Shown: positions 33,855 to 41,887 of the stretch, piece after piece
Numbering within the stretch: position 1 is the first letter of the stretch
Layout of the letters: each line of letters begins with the position of its first letter
From: a bacterium
GTDB lineage: Bacteria; Auribacterota; UBA3054
Length of the DNA stretch: 64,000 nt
Direction: 5' to 3'
NCBI GenBank assembly: GCA_017557885.1
Contig: JAFYXV010000002.1
Coordinates: 255,056-319,055 of the forward strand
The notes under the pieces: generated by a model
What the model was told of the DNA's origin: nothing
What the model saw: only the letters and a program-made list of their open reading frames with translations
Databases searched by the model: none
Translations under genes and position numbers: made by a program

Positions 33855-35714
33855 ATGTCCCTTTTGGATAAAGTGCAAACGCCCTCTGACATCAGGAAAC
33901 TGAAAGTCGAGGAACTCCCCGAACTCTGCTCCGAAATAAGAGCGGAGATCGTGAATACCGTCTCCAAAACGGGCGGACACCTTGCTTCGAGCCTGGGCGC
34001 CGTGGAGTTGGCGGTCGCTTTGCACTACGTTTACGACACGCCGAAAGACAAGCTCGTCTGGGACACGGGGCACCAGGCCTACGCCCACAAATTATTGACG
34101 GGCCGCCGCGAAAAGTTCCATACTCTCAGGCAAAAGGACGGCCTCAGCGGATACCCGACGCCTGAGGAAAGCCCCTACGACTGCTACCCAGTAGGACACG
34201 CCGGCACTTCCATTTCCGTAGCCTTGGGCCTGGCCGCCGCCAGGGACGCCAAAGGCGAAGACTATCAGGTCGTCGCCGTAATAGGCGACGGCGCCATGAC
34301 GAGCGGACTGGCCCTGGAAGCCTTGAACAACAACGCCGCCAGAGGCAGATTCACGGTCGTCCTGAACGACAACGCCATGTCCATCTCGCCCACCAAGGGC
34401 GCCATCGCCAAACATTTCGCGAGATTGGTCTCCAACGTTCACTACCGCCAGTTCAAGAGGAATTGCAAAAACATCTTGAGCAGCATTCCCGTGATAGGAG
34501 TTCATCTGACGAATTTCAACATGCGCCTCTTGGGCGCTTTCAAGCTGCTTTTCATCGTCGACAATATCTTCGAGAAGATGGGCTTCCACTACATCGGCCC
34601 GGTGGACGGCAACGACGTGAAAGAACTGGTGCGCATCCTGAAAGCCCGCTCCACGGAGCAGGTCATGCCGGTGGTGCTGCACTGCCGCACCAAGAAAGGC
34701 AAAGGCTACGCTCCCGCGGAAAAGAATCCTGAACGCTACCACGGCGTCGGCAAATTCGACCCCGCGACCGGCGAACTCATAAAGACTGAGAAAAAATATC
34801 TGACATACACCGACGCCGTCTCCAAGACCGTCCTGGATCTGGCGGAAAAAGACGAGCGCGTCGTGGTGGTCTCGGCCGCCATGTGCGGCGGCACGGGCAT
34901 GACGAATTTCGCCAATCACTTCCCCGACCGTTTCTTCGACGTCGGCATAGCGGAGCAGCACGCCGTCACCTTCGCGGGCGGCCTGGCCAGCAGCGGCCTC
35001 CGTCCCATCGTCGGCATCTATTCGACTTTCATGCAGAGGGCTTACGACGAGATCGCCCACGACGTCTGTCTGCCCAACGCCAACGTTATTTTGGCGCTCG
35101 ACCGCGCCGGCCTTGTCGGAAGCGATGGCAAGACTCACCACGGCGCCTTCGACCTCTCTTACCTCAGGCACCTGCCGAATCTGAAGATCTTCTCGCCCAG
35201 AGACGAAGAAGCTGTGCGCGCCGTTTTTAAATTCGCCCTGCTGCACGACGGGCCCGTGGCCGTCCGCTATCCCAGGAGGACCATCCCCTACGACCTGCCG
35301 AAGGAAAACGCCCCGGCTTTCGCCGGCGACGTCACAAAATGGCAGACTTTGAGAGACGGCGATCTCTGCGCCGTTATCGCGACCGGTCACATGGTCTTCC
35401 ACGCCCTGAGGGCTGCCGAAATAGTGAAGGAAAAATACGCCAAAGACGTGCGCGTCATCGACGCCTGCGCCATCAAGCCGTTGGATATGGAAACGCTTGC
35501 TTCCCTGAAAGACCTGCCCCTTGTGACGATGGAAGACAACGCCCTGATAGGCGGCCTTGGGGAAACGATCGCTTTCCAACTCAAGAAGCCTGTTCTTTCC
35601 TTCGGCATCCCGGACGATTTCATCGCCCACGGCACGCTTGACGAACTTTATTCCGAACTCGGCTGGCAGCCCGAGCAGGTAGCAATTAAGATCGCGGAGG
35701 CCTTCAAACTATGA
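33855..35714 (+). CDS. dxs: 1-deoxy-D-xylulose 5-phosphate synthase
   Basis: This 619-residue enzyme condenses pyruvate and glyceraldehyde 3-phosphate using thiamine diphosphate, the first step of the MEP pathway. The features are TGGHLASSLGAVELAVALHYV (family pattern, here KTGGHLASSLG), KLVWDTGHQAYAHKLLTGR, the ThDP motif GDGAMTSGLALEALNN, and the C-terminal transketolase part with GIAEQHAVTFAGGLA. The start is the ATG at 33855. A longer reading from 33696 overlaps xseB in another frame and has no family similarity. It shares ATGA with the histidine kinase gene. Confidence 0.97.
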   Translation: MSLLDKVQTPSDIRKLKVEELPELCSEIRAEIVNTVSKTGGHLASSLGAVELAVALHYVYDTPKDKLVWDTGHQAYAHKLLTGRREKFHTLRQKDGLSGYPTPEESPYDCYPVGHAGTSISVALGLAAARDAKGEDYQVVAVIGDGAMTSGLALEALNNNAARGRFTVVLNDNAMSISPTKGAIAKHFARLVSNVHYRQFKRNCKNILSSIPVIGVHLTNFNMRLLGAFKLLFIVDNIFEKMGFHYIGPVDGNDVKELVRILKARSTEQVMPVVLHCRTKKGKGYAPAEKNPERYHGVGKFDPATGELIKTEKKYLTYTDAVSKTVLDLAEKDERVVVVSAAMCGGTGMTNFANHFPDRFFDVGIAEQHAVTFAGGLASSGLRPIVGIYSTFMQRAYDEIAHDVCLPNANVILALDRAGLVGSDGKTHHGAFDLSYLRHLPNLKIFSPRDEEAVRAVFKFALLHDGPVAVRYPRRTIPYDLPKENAPAFAGDVTKWQTLRDGDLCAVIATGHMVFHALRAAEIVKEKYAKDVRVIDACAIKPLDMETLASLKDLPLVTMEDNALIGGLGETIAFQLKKPVLSFGIPDDFIAHGTLDELYSELGWQPEQVAIKIAEAFKL

Positions 35715-36787
35715 ACGACCTTTCCGTTTTCCTGAACGCCCTGCCGGACGGCATCGTAGCCGTCAGCGAACAGAACGTCGTGCTCTTCGCCAACGCCGCG
35801 GTCTATGACACCCTGGGCGTCCTTCCCAACAGCATCACGGGGCTTCCTTTGAGCGACTGCCTGAAGGACCAGAACCTCATGATGCAGCTCGACAAGACCG
35901 GGCACGAATCTTTCCTGACGCTGGAAGCGGACGTAAGCTATCCCAGAAAACTGAAGCTCAGGATCAGAATAGTCCCTCTCCAGGAAAAGAACGGCGAAAT
36001 CGATTCCCCTGTCGCGCTCATCATCTTCACCGACGTTTCCAGGGAGATGAGCACGGCGGAGGACAGGGAACGGAATTCCAAACTGGAGACCATGCGGCTC
36101 TTGACCGCCGGCGTGGCCCACGAACTTGGCAATCCCCTTAATTCCATCATCATGAAGGCCGACCTTACCGAGCGTCTGGTCATGAAGCTTCCGGATTCGG
36201 AAACAAAAGAAAAAATAGCGAAAGACCTGGCCGTCATCATAAGCGAGAGCGAAAGGCTGAAAAGGATCGTGGAAGATTTCCTGAAGGCCGCCAGGCCGCT
36301 TTCCTTCCGGCCCAGCGAGGCCGATCTCAGGAAACTCTGCGAAGGCTGCATTGCCGTCATGGAGCCTGAATTGCACGCCCGGGACATCGCCATCCAGAAA
36401 TATCTTTCCCCTGTTCCCCCCGCCCTTCTAGACGAGGATCTATTGCGCGGCGCCATCATAAACGTCATCAGGAACGCCGCGGAAGCCATGCCGGAAGGCG
36501 GGCTTCTCATAATGCGCCTGGAAACGGAAGGCGACTTCTTCAAGCTCTCCGTAAGGGACAACGGCGTCGGCATGACGGAGGAAACAGCCGAGCGGATCTT
36601 CGATCCCTTCTACACCACCAAGCAGACCGGAACGGGCCTGGGCATGCTGCAAATAAAGCGCGCCATGGAGGCCCACTCCGGCACGATAGAAATAAAGAGC
36701 CGCGTCGGCAAGGGCACGACCGTCACTTTAAAGGCGCCCCTGCGCCAGAGCGAGACCCACGTTCTCGATTCCCCGGAGGCAAAATGA
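35711..36787 (+). CDS. PAS-domain sensor histidine kinase (NtrB-like)
   Basis: A 358-residue cytoplasmic kinase without membrane helices. Residues 1-110 form a PAS-like sensor domain. The phosphorylated histidine is in AGVAHELGNPLNSIIM (residue 138). The ATP-binding domain shows NVIRNAAEAMP (N box), DNGVGMTEE (G1) and TGLGMLQIKRAMEAHSG (G2-like). It is the cognate kinase of the next gene, sharing a 4-nt overlap. The signal is not known; PAS domains often sense redox state or small molecules. Confidence 0.94.
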   Translation: MNDLSVFLNALPDGIVAVSEQNVVLFANAAVYDTLGVLPNSITGLPLSDCLKDQNLMMQLDKTGHESFLTLEADVSYPRKLKLRIRIVPLQEKNGEIDSPVALIIFTDVSREMSTAEDRERNSKLETMRLLTAGVAHELGNPLNSIIMKADLTERLVMKLPDSETKEKIAKDLAVIISESERLKRIVEDFLKAARPLSFRPSEADLRKLCEGCIAVMEPELHARDIAIQKYLSPVPPALLDEDLLRGAIINVIRNAAEAMPEGGLLIMRLETEGDFFKLSVRDNGVGMTEETAERIFDPFYTTKQTGTGLGMLQIKRAMEAHSGTIEIKSRVGKGTTVTLKAPLRQSETHVLDSPEAK

Positions 36788-38142
36788 AAAAGACCATCCT
36801 TGTCGTTGACGACGAAAAGAACGCCCGCGATAATCTCCGGGAGATCATAGAAGACATCATGGGGCTCTCCATGGCGGAGGCCGACTGCGCCAGGACCGCC
36901 GTGGAGCTCCTGCGCAACCGCGTCTTCGACCTCATCCTGACGGACCTCAGGATGCCCGGCGATTCCGGCATGCTGGTCCTGGAGGAAGCCCGGAAGATCT
37001 GCCCCGAGACGCCGGTCATCATAATGACGGCCTTCGGCTCCGCCGACGAAGCGGGCGAAGCGCTCCAAAAGGGCGCCTACGACTTTCTCTCCAAACCATT
37101 GCGCGCCGGCACAGTGGAGGAAAAGATCGCCGAGACGCTCCGCCTTGACGAGAAGCAGGAAGCGCCAGACGCCTTCGACAGGATCATCGGCAGTTCCGAC
37201 GCTTTGAAAGAAACGCTGAAGACCGCCCGCCAGGCCGCGCCAACGGACGCGACGATCCTTATAGAGGGCGAGAGCGGCACAGGCAAAGGCCTCCTTGCCG
37301 AATGCATCCACGAAGCCAGCCCCCGAAGCAAGGGCAAGTTCGTCGTCATCCACTGCGCCAACACGCCCCAGGACATCCTTATGAGCGAGCTCTTCGGGCA
37401 TGAGAAAGGCTCCTTCACCGGAGCCATCTCCCAGCACAAAGGCAAATTCGAGGAGGCGGGCGAAGGCACGGTCTTCATCGACGAAGTGGGAACGCTGCCC
37501 CTGAAGGTCCAGACCATTCTTCTGAGAGTCCTGCAGGATAAGAAATTCGAGCGCTTGGGCGGCAACGAGACCATAATTTCCAAGGCGCGCGTCATCGCGG
37601 CCACCAACGAGAACTTGAGCGAGCTTGTCAAGGCCGGGCGCTTCAGAGAGGATCTTCTCTACCGCCTGAAAGTCGTCTCGCTGACCATGCCTCCATTAAG
37701 AGTCCGGAAAGGCGACATTCCCCTTTTGATCGACCACTTCCTCGCCCAGGCCAACAAGGAGACTTCCAAGAACGTCACGATCTCCAAGATCGCCAGGGAA
37801 ATGATGGAGAAATATTCCTGGAGCGGCAACATCCGGGAGATCCACAACGTTATCGAAGCTTTGGTCATCAAGAATTCCAGCGGCGAAGTGACTCCCAGGG
37901 ATCTGCCCAAGGAGATCCTGCAGGAGAACGGCGCCCCCAAAGAGGACAAAACCTCCGCCGCGGCCCTTTGGGAAAAACTGGACAACATGACTTTGGAAGA
38001 GATCAAGAAAGAACTTATAGACCGCAAGCTGAAAGCCGGCAAGACCAAGACTCAGATCGCCGACGAACTGGGTATCAGCCGCCGCAGCCTCTACAGGCTG
38101 CCGGAAAGCTACGGCATCAAGAAAAAGAAGGAGGAAGAATGA
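36784..38142 (+). CDS. Sigma-54-dependent response regulator (NtrC family)
   Basis: A 452-residue activator in three parts: a receiver domain (VDDEKNARDN; phosphorylated Asp in LILTDLRMPG), an AAA+ domain and an HTH. Walker A reads GESGTGKGLL and Walker B VFIDEVGTLP. The sigma-54-contact loop is GSFTGA instead of the usual GAFTGA. The C-terminal Fis-like helix reads KTQIADELGISRRSLYRLPESYGI. It controls sigma-54 promoters together with the kinase just upstream. Targets cannot be assigned, but lying in an envelope-biosynthesis operon suggests control of envelope or polysaccharide genes. Confidence 0.95.
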   Translation: MKKTILVVDDEKNARDNLREIIEDIMGLSMAEADCARTAVELLRNRVFDLILTDLRMPGDSGMLVLEEARKICPETPVIIMTAFGSADEAGEALQKGAYDFLSKPLRAGTVEEKIAETLRLDEKQEAPDAFDRIIGSSDALKETLKTARQAAPTDATILIEGESGTGKGLLAECIHEASPRSKGKFVVIHCANTPQDILMSELFGHEKGSFTGAISQHKGKFEEAGEGTVFIDEVGTLPLKVQTILLRVLQDKKFERLGGNETIISKARVIAATNENLSELVKAGRFREDLLYRLKVVSLTMPPLRVRKGDIPLLIDHFLAQANKETSKNVTISKIAREMMEKYSWSGNIREIHNVIEALVIKNSSGEVTPRDLPKEILQENGAPKEDKTSAAALWEKLDNMTLEEIKKELIDRKLKAGKTKTQIADELGISRRSLYRLPESYGIKKKKEEE

Positions 38143-39920
38143 GCGAGCTTCCCAAGATCTCCGTTCTGATGCCGGCCTACAACGAGGGAGACCACATAAG
38201 GGCCAACGTTGAGAAAGTAAAGGCCACCCTTGAGGACATGCTCTCCTCCTCCTGCAAGGACGCCGCCGGCAGCTTCGAGATCATTGTGATAAACGACGGC
38301 AGCACGGACAACACTAAAAAAGAGATCGAGACCGCCGCCGCCCGCAGCGATTGCGTGAAGTGCGTTAACCACCGGGAGAACCGCGGCAAATGCGCCGCCC
38401 TAAGGACCGGCTTCCAGCACTCCTCGGGAGAGTACGTCTTCTTCCTGGACTCCGATCTGGAGATAGACCCCGCTTTCCTGGAACCGCTCTTTTTGAAGAT
38501 GCGGAAAGAAAACTGCGACGCGGTCTTCGGCTCCAAGCAAAAGGGCTCCAAGGAACACTATCCCCTTCTGCGCCGCATTGCCAGCAAATGCTTCTCCGCC
38601 TTCGTCTCCTTCCTGCTGCCTCTCCCTGTGAAAGACACCCAGACCGGGCTGAAGCTTTTCCGCCGCCAGCTGCTGGAGCGCCTTTTCGACTGCATGCTGG
38701 TGAGACGCTACGCCTTCGACGCGGAGCTGGCGGTGCTGGCGGTGCACAACGGCTTCAGCGTCACCGAGGAGCCCGTCACCGTAAACTTCCTGGGACGCCG
38801 GGGCAGCATGTCGTTTTCCAACGTCTTCAACATGACCGTGGACATCCTGGCCATCTTTTACCGCCTGAAGATCCTGGGCTACTACGACTCCTGGGTCCCC
38901 AAGCGCAACAAGGAAACTCCCTTCATATCCGTCGTCATCGCCGTCAAAAAAGACAACGACTACCTGAGGCAGTCCATCCGTCATTCCCTGAACCAGGATT
39001 ACCCCAAGGACCGTTACGAGATAATCGTTCTGCCGGACGAAGGATTCGAGAGCCCCGATCCTATGGTCAGGATCATTCCCTCCGGCCCGGAACTGCCCGC
39101 CATCAAAAGGAACATGGGAGCCAAGGCCGCCCGCGGGACCATCATCGCCTTCCTGGACGACGACGCCTACCCCATGGAGAACTGGCTCTCGGAATTGGCC
39201 GGCAACTTTTATGACGAAAGGCTGGCGGGCGTAGGCGGCCCGGGCACCACGCCCAGGGACGACTCCTTCTGGCAGAAGGTGGGCGGCTCCGTCTATGAAT
39301 CGAAGATGATGAGCGGAGGCTACTCCTACCGCTACCTGGTGGACCGCCGGCGCATGGTGGACGATTATCCCACCTGCAACCTGGCCTTGCGGAAAGACGT
39401 CTTCCTGGAGGCCGGCGGCTTCCAGACCAACTTCTGGCCCGGGGAAGACACGGAGCTCTGCCTGACGGTCACCAAGAAGCTGGGCTACAACATCGTTTAC
39501 GACCCCATGGTGGAAGTCTGCCATCACCGCCGCCATCTCTTCAAAGGCCATTTCCGCCAGCTGACGCAATACGCCCTGCACCGGGGATATTTCGTGAAGA
39601 AGTTCCCGGAGACCTCCCGCAAGCTCTCCTATTTCCTGCCCACCCTTTTCCTCTTTGGCGTCCTCTTGGGCCCCCTGACTTTTTTCCTCAAGCCGCTGGC
39701 GCCCCTTTGCGTAGTTTACGTCGCGACGCTGGCAGTTTACTTTGTCCTCTCTTTTTTCTGCGCTCTTATCAATCACCCGAAACTAACCATCTTTACGGTC
39801 CTCGGCGTTTTTCTCTCCCACCTTGCTTACGGCTGGTATTTTCTTGTCGGCCTGCTCTCGTCCAAATTAAGCAAAGAGGAAGAATATCACGCCTCCCTAA
39901 GGAGAAAACATGAAGCGTAA
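38139..39920 (+). CDS. Double GT2 glycosyltransferase with membrane segments
   Basis: A 593-residue fusion. The first GT2 domain (residues 7-230) has ISVLMPAYNEGDHI, VINDGSTDNTK and FFLDSDLEIDP, and resembles polyprenyl-phosphate sugar transferases (DPM1/DolP mannosyltransferase-like). The second GT2 domain (about residues 265-500) begins FISVVIAVKKDNDYLRQSIR and has FLDDDAYPMENW and a late GGFQTNFWPGEDTELCLTV. Two or three hydrophobic helices follow (about residues 510-580). I chose the ATG at 38139, which overlaps the regulator by 4 nt. A role in lipid-linked glycan assembly is likely; donor sugars are unknown. Confidence 0.92.
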   Translation: MSELPKISVLMPAYNEGDHIRANVEKVKATLEDMLSSSCKDAAGSFEIIVINDGSTDNTKKEIETAAARSDCVKCVNHRENRGKCAALRTGFQHSSGEYVFFLDSDLEIDPAFLEPLFLKMRKENCDAVFGSKQKGSKEHYPLLRRIASKCFSAFVSFLLPLPVKDTQTGLKLFRRQLLERLFDCMLVRRYAFDAELAVLAVHNGFSVTEEPVTVNFLGRRGSMSFSNVFNMTVDILAIFYRLKILGYYDSWVPKRNKETPFISVVIAVKKDNDYLRQSIRHSLNQDYPKDRYEIIVLPDEGFESPDPMVRIIPSGPELPAIKRNMGAKAARGTIIAFLDDDAYPMENWLSELAGNFYDERLAGVGGPGTTPRDDSFWQKVGGSVYESKMMSGGYSYRYLVDRRRMVDDYPTCNLALRKDVFLEAGGFQTNFWPGEDTELCLTVTKKLGYNIVYDPMVEVCHHRRHLFKGHFRQLTQYALHRGYFVKKFPETSRKLSYFLPTLFLFGVLLGPLTFFLKPLAPLCVVYVATLAVYFVLSFFCALINHPKLTIFTVLGVFLSHLAYGWYFLVGLLSSKLSKEEEYHASLRRKHEA

Positions 39921-40641
39921 TCTTTTTGTGATCCTGGCTCTTTTATTGACAACCGCTGCGCACTCCTCTCCCCGCCTTGCCTTCCCCATTCCCTCCGGGC
40001 AAGTGACGGAGCCCTCCCTGGCCGCGGGAGAGCGCAAGGCGGTCATGCAGATCGCCAACGCGGGCGACGAGCCCCTCGAAATAAACAAACTGCGCCCTTC
40101 CTGCTCCTGCGTGAAAGTCGTCCCCCAGGCGCCCATTTTGATCAAGCCCGGGGAGACCAACACTTTCAGCTGCACCCTTGACCTGGGCGGCGAGCTGAAA
40201 AAGGGCCCGAAAAACTACACGGTCTATGTGGAGAGCAACGATCCGTGCACCCCGGTGGGCAGCTGGTTCGTGACGGTGCCCATCATCCCCTGCGTGGAAC
40301 TCATTCCCAGGAACATCAGCTTCAAGGAAGGCGAAGCCTCCACCCAGACCGTGACGGTCATCCAGCAGTTCCGCACCCCCTCCTCCCCCATAAAAGCCTA
40401 TTTCCTGGACGATCTTTTCGGCGCGCCCCCGGACGAGAGCAAAAAGCCGGAGAAATTCCTGGGCTTTTCCCTGGAGGAGCCCCTGGAGTCCATAACCAAC
40501 AGGCTCTGCGTTTACAGGCTTCAGAAAAAGACCTATTCCCGCTACGGCACCGTGCGGCTCTCATTGGACGCCGGCCAGAAATTCAACGTGCTGCAAATAG
40601 AAACGGACAAATTTCCTGAGGAAGGCCAGAAAGCCGAATGA
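39910..40641 (+). CDS. DUF1573 family secreted protein
   Basis: A 243-residue protein with signal peptide KRNLFVILALLLTTAAHS. Residues 45-100 (MQIANAGDEPLEINKLRPSCSCVKV) match the immunoglobulin-like DUF1573 pattern, including the conserved Cys-x-Cys pair (residues 65-67). The domain binds or transfers metals or sulfur, or acts as a structural beta-sandwich; this is not settled. It begins inside the glycosyltransferase 3' end (11-nt overlap) and shares ATGA with the thioredoxin/CcdA-like gene. The pair probably works together on extracytoplasmic thiols. Confidence 0.87.
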   Translation: MKRNLFVILALLLTTAAHSSPRLAFPIPSGQVTEPSLAAGERKAVMQIANAGDEPLEINKLRPSCSCVKVVPQAPILIKPGETNTFSCTLDLGGELKKGPKNYTVYVESNDPCTPVGSWFVTVPIIPCVELIPRNISFKEGEASTQTVTVIQQFRTPSSPIKAYFLDDLFGAPPDESKKPEKFLGFSLEEPLESITNRLCVYRLQKKTYSRYGTVRLSLDAGQKFNVLQIETDKFPEEGQKAE

Positions 40642-41813
40642 ACAATCCGGTGACAAAACTATCCGTCTTCAAGCCCTTCCTGGCCTTCTTGGCCCTCACA
40701 GGGCTTCTTTGGGCCGTTCCAGCCCCTTCCCGGGGCGCCGAAATAAACCTCAGCTTCTTCCATTCGGAATGCCGGGAATGCGAGGAGACCGCCTTTTTCC
40801 TAAATCAGCTGCAGGGCGCCTTTCCGGAATTGAAGGTCAACGAATATCCCCTGGAGGAAGAGGAGAATTACCTTCTCCTGATGCGGCTGGAGAAACATCT
40901 TAAAGCGGAAAACCGCAAAAACGCTCCGGTCTCCGTATTCCTCCACACCAACGCCTACTACGGCTTCTCCTGCATCACCAACAAACTGCCCGCCAAGGTC
41001 GCCAGCCTTCAAGGGCAAGACGTTCCCCTCATCGACCCGGAAAACACAGAATCGGCGGAGACTTTGGTCAACGAACGGATGAAGGGCTTCACCCTTACGT
41101 CCGTCCTCATCAACGGGCTTCTGGACGGCATCAACCCCTGCGCCTTCGCGACGCTCATCCTCTTCATTTCCTTGCTTTCCGTTTACGGCTCCTCCAAAAA
41201 GGAGATGCTTCTGACCGGCCTGGCCTTTACAACGAGTGTTTTTCTGACCTACCTGGCCCTGGGCCTGGGCTTTTTGAAAGTCATCCAGACTCTCTCCTTC
41301 TTCCCCAAAATTAAATTCGGCTTCGATATTTTCCTCATCGCCTTTTGTTTTGTCTGCGCCGCTCTTTCCCTGAAAGACGCCGTAGTGGTCTGGAAAAAAG
41401 GGCTGGACAATTCCTCCAAAGACGAGTTATCCCTTAAGCTGCCGCCCAGGATCAGGAATCTCATCACCAGGATACTTTCCAACCGGGCGGGAAAAAAGCG
41501 CTTCGTCCTGGGCGTCATGCTGGCGGGCTTTCTGGTCTCACTTTTGGAGTCCGTCTGCACTGGCCAGGTCTATATCCCCACCATCAACCTCATCATCAAA
41601 AACGACCCCGCAAGCCTCACCGCCTGGCTCTGGCTCGTTTTTTACAACCTGCTCTTCGTCCTGCCCCTTGTCCTTCTGACTATCCTGGCGGCCTTCGGGC
41701 TTAGATCCCAATTTATGCTGAAGGTCCAGAGGAAAGGCGCGGTCGGCATAAGGGTGGGCATGACGCTGCTGTTTGTTTTCATGGGCGTCCTGATGCTTCT
41801 GCAGATGCGCTGA
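40638..41813 (+). CDS. Thioredoxin-like/CcdA-DsbD-like membrane protein
   Basis: A 391-residue protein. A leader segment (LAFLALTGLLWAVPAP) precedes a short thioredoxin-like domain with FFHSECRECEETAFFL, a Cys-x-x-Cys site at residues 45-48. From about residue 155 it has six or more membrane helices with LLDGINPCAFATLILFISLL and SVCTGQVYIPTI, each holding one Cys in places matching the CcdA/DsbD core. Electrons could pass from the cytoplasm through the membrane cysteines to the outer thioredoxin, and on to the DUF1573 partner; this is inference. It is the last gene of the operon. Confidence 0.85.
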   Translation: MNNPVTKLSVFKPFLAFLALTGLLWAVPAPSRGAEINLSFFHSECRECEETAFFLNQLQGAFPELKVNEYPLEEEENYLLLMRLEKHLKAENRKNAPVSVFLHTNAYYGFSCITNKLPAKVASLQGQDVPLIDPENTESAETLVNERMKGFTLTSVLINGLLDGINPCAFATLILFISLLSVYGSSKKEMLLTGLAFTTSVFLTYLALGLGFLKVIQTLSFFPKIKFGFDIFLIAFCFVCAALSLKDAVVVWKKGLDNSSKDELSLKLPPRIRNLITRILSNRAGKKRFVLGVMLAGFLVSLLESVCTGQVYIPTINLIIKNDPASLTAWLWLVFYNLLFVLPLVLLTILAAFGLRSQFMLKVQRKGAVGIRVGMTLLFVFMGVLMLLQMR

Positions 41814-41822
41814 CAGGGATGT

Positions 41823-41858
41823 AAAAAAGGGCTCCCGGCTTTCGCCGGGAGCCCTTTT
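41823..41858 (+). terminator. Bidirectional terminator between convergent genes
   Basis: An 11-bp stem (41829-41839 with 41844-41854) is flanked by six A and four T. On the minus strand the loop is a GAAA-type tetraloop. Nearly the same hairpin ends the next giant gene (46643-46675). Confidence 0.93.
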
Positions 41859-41887
41859 CGCTTGAGCAAACATTTGCCTATCGCGGC

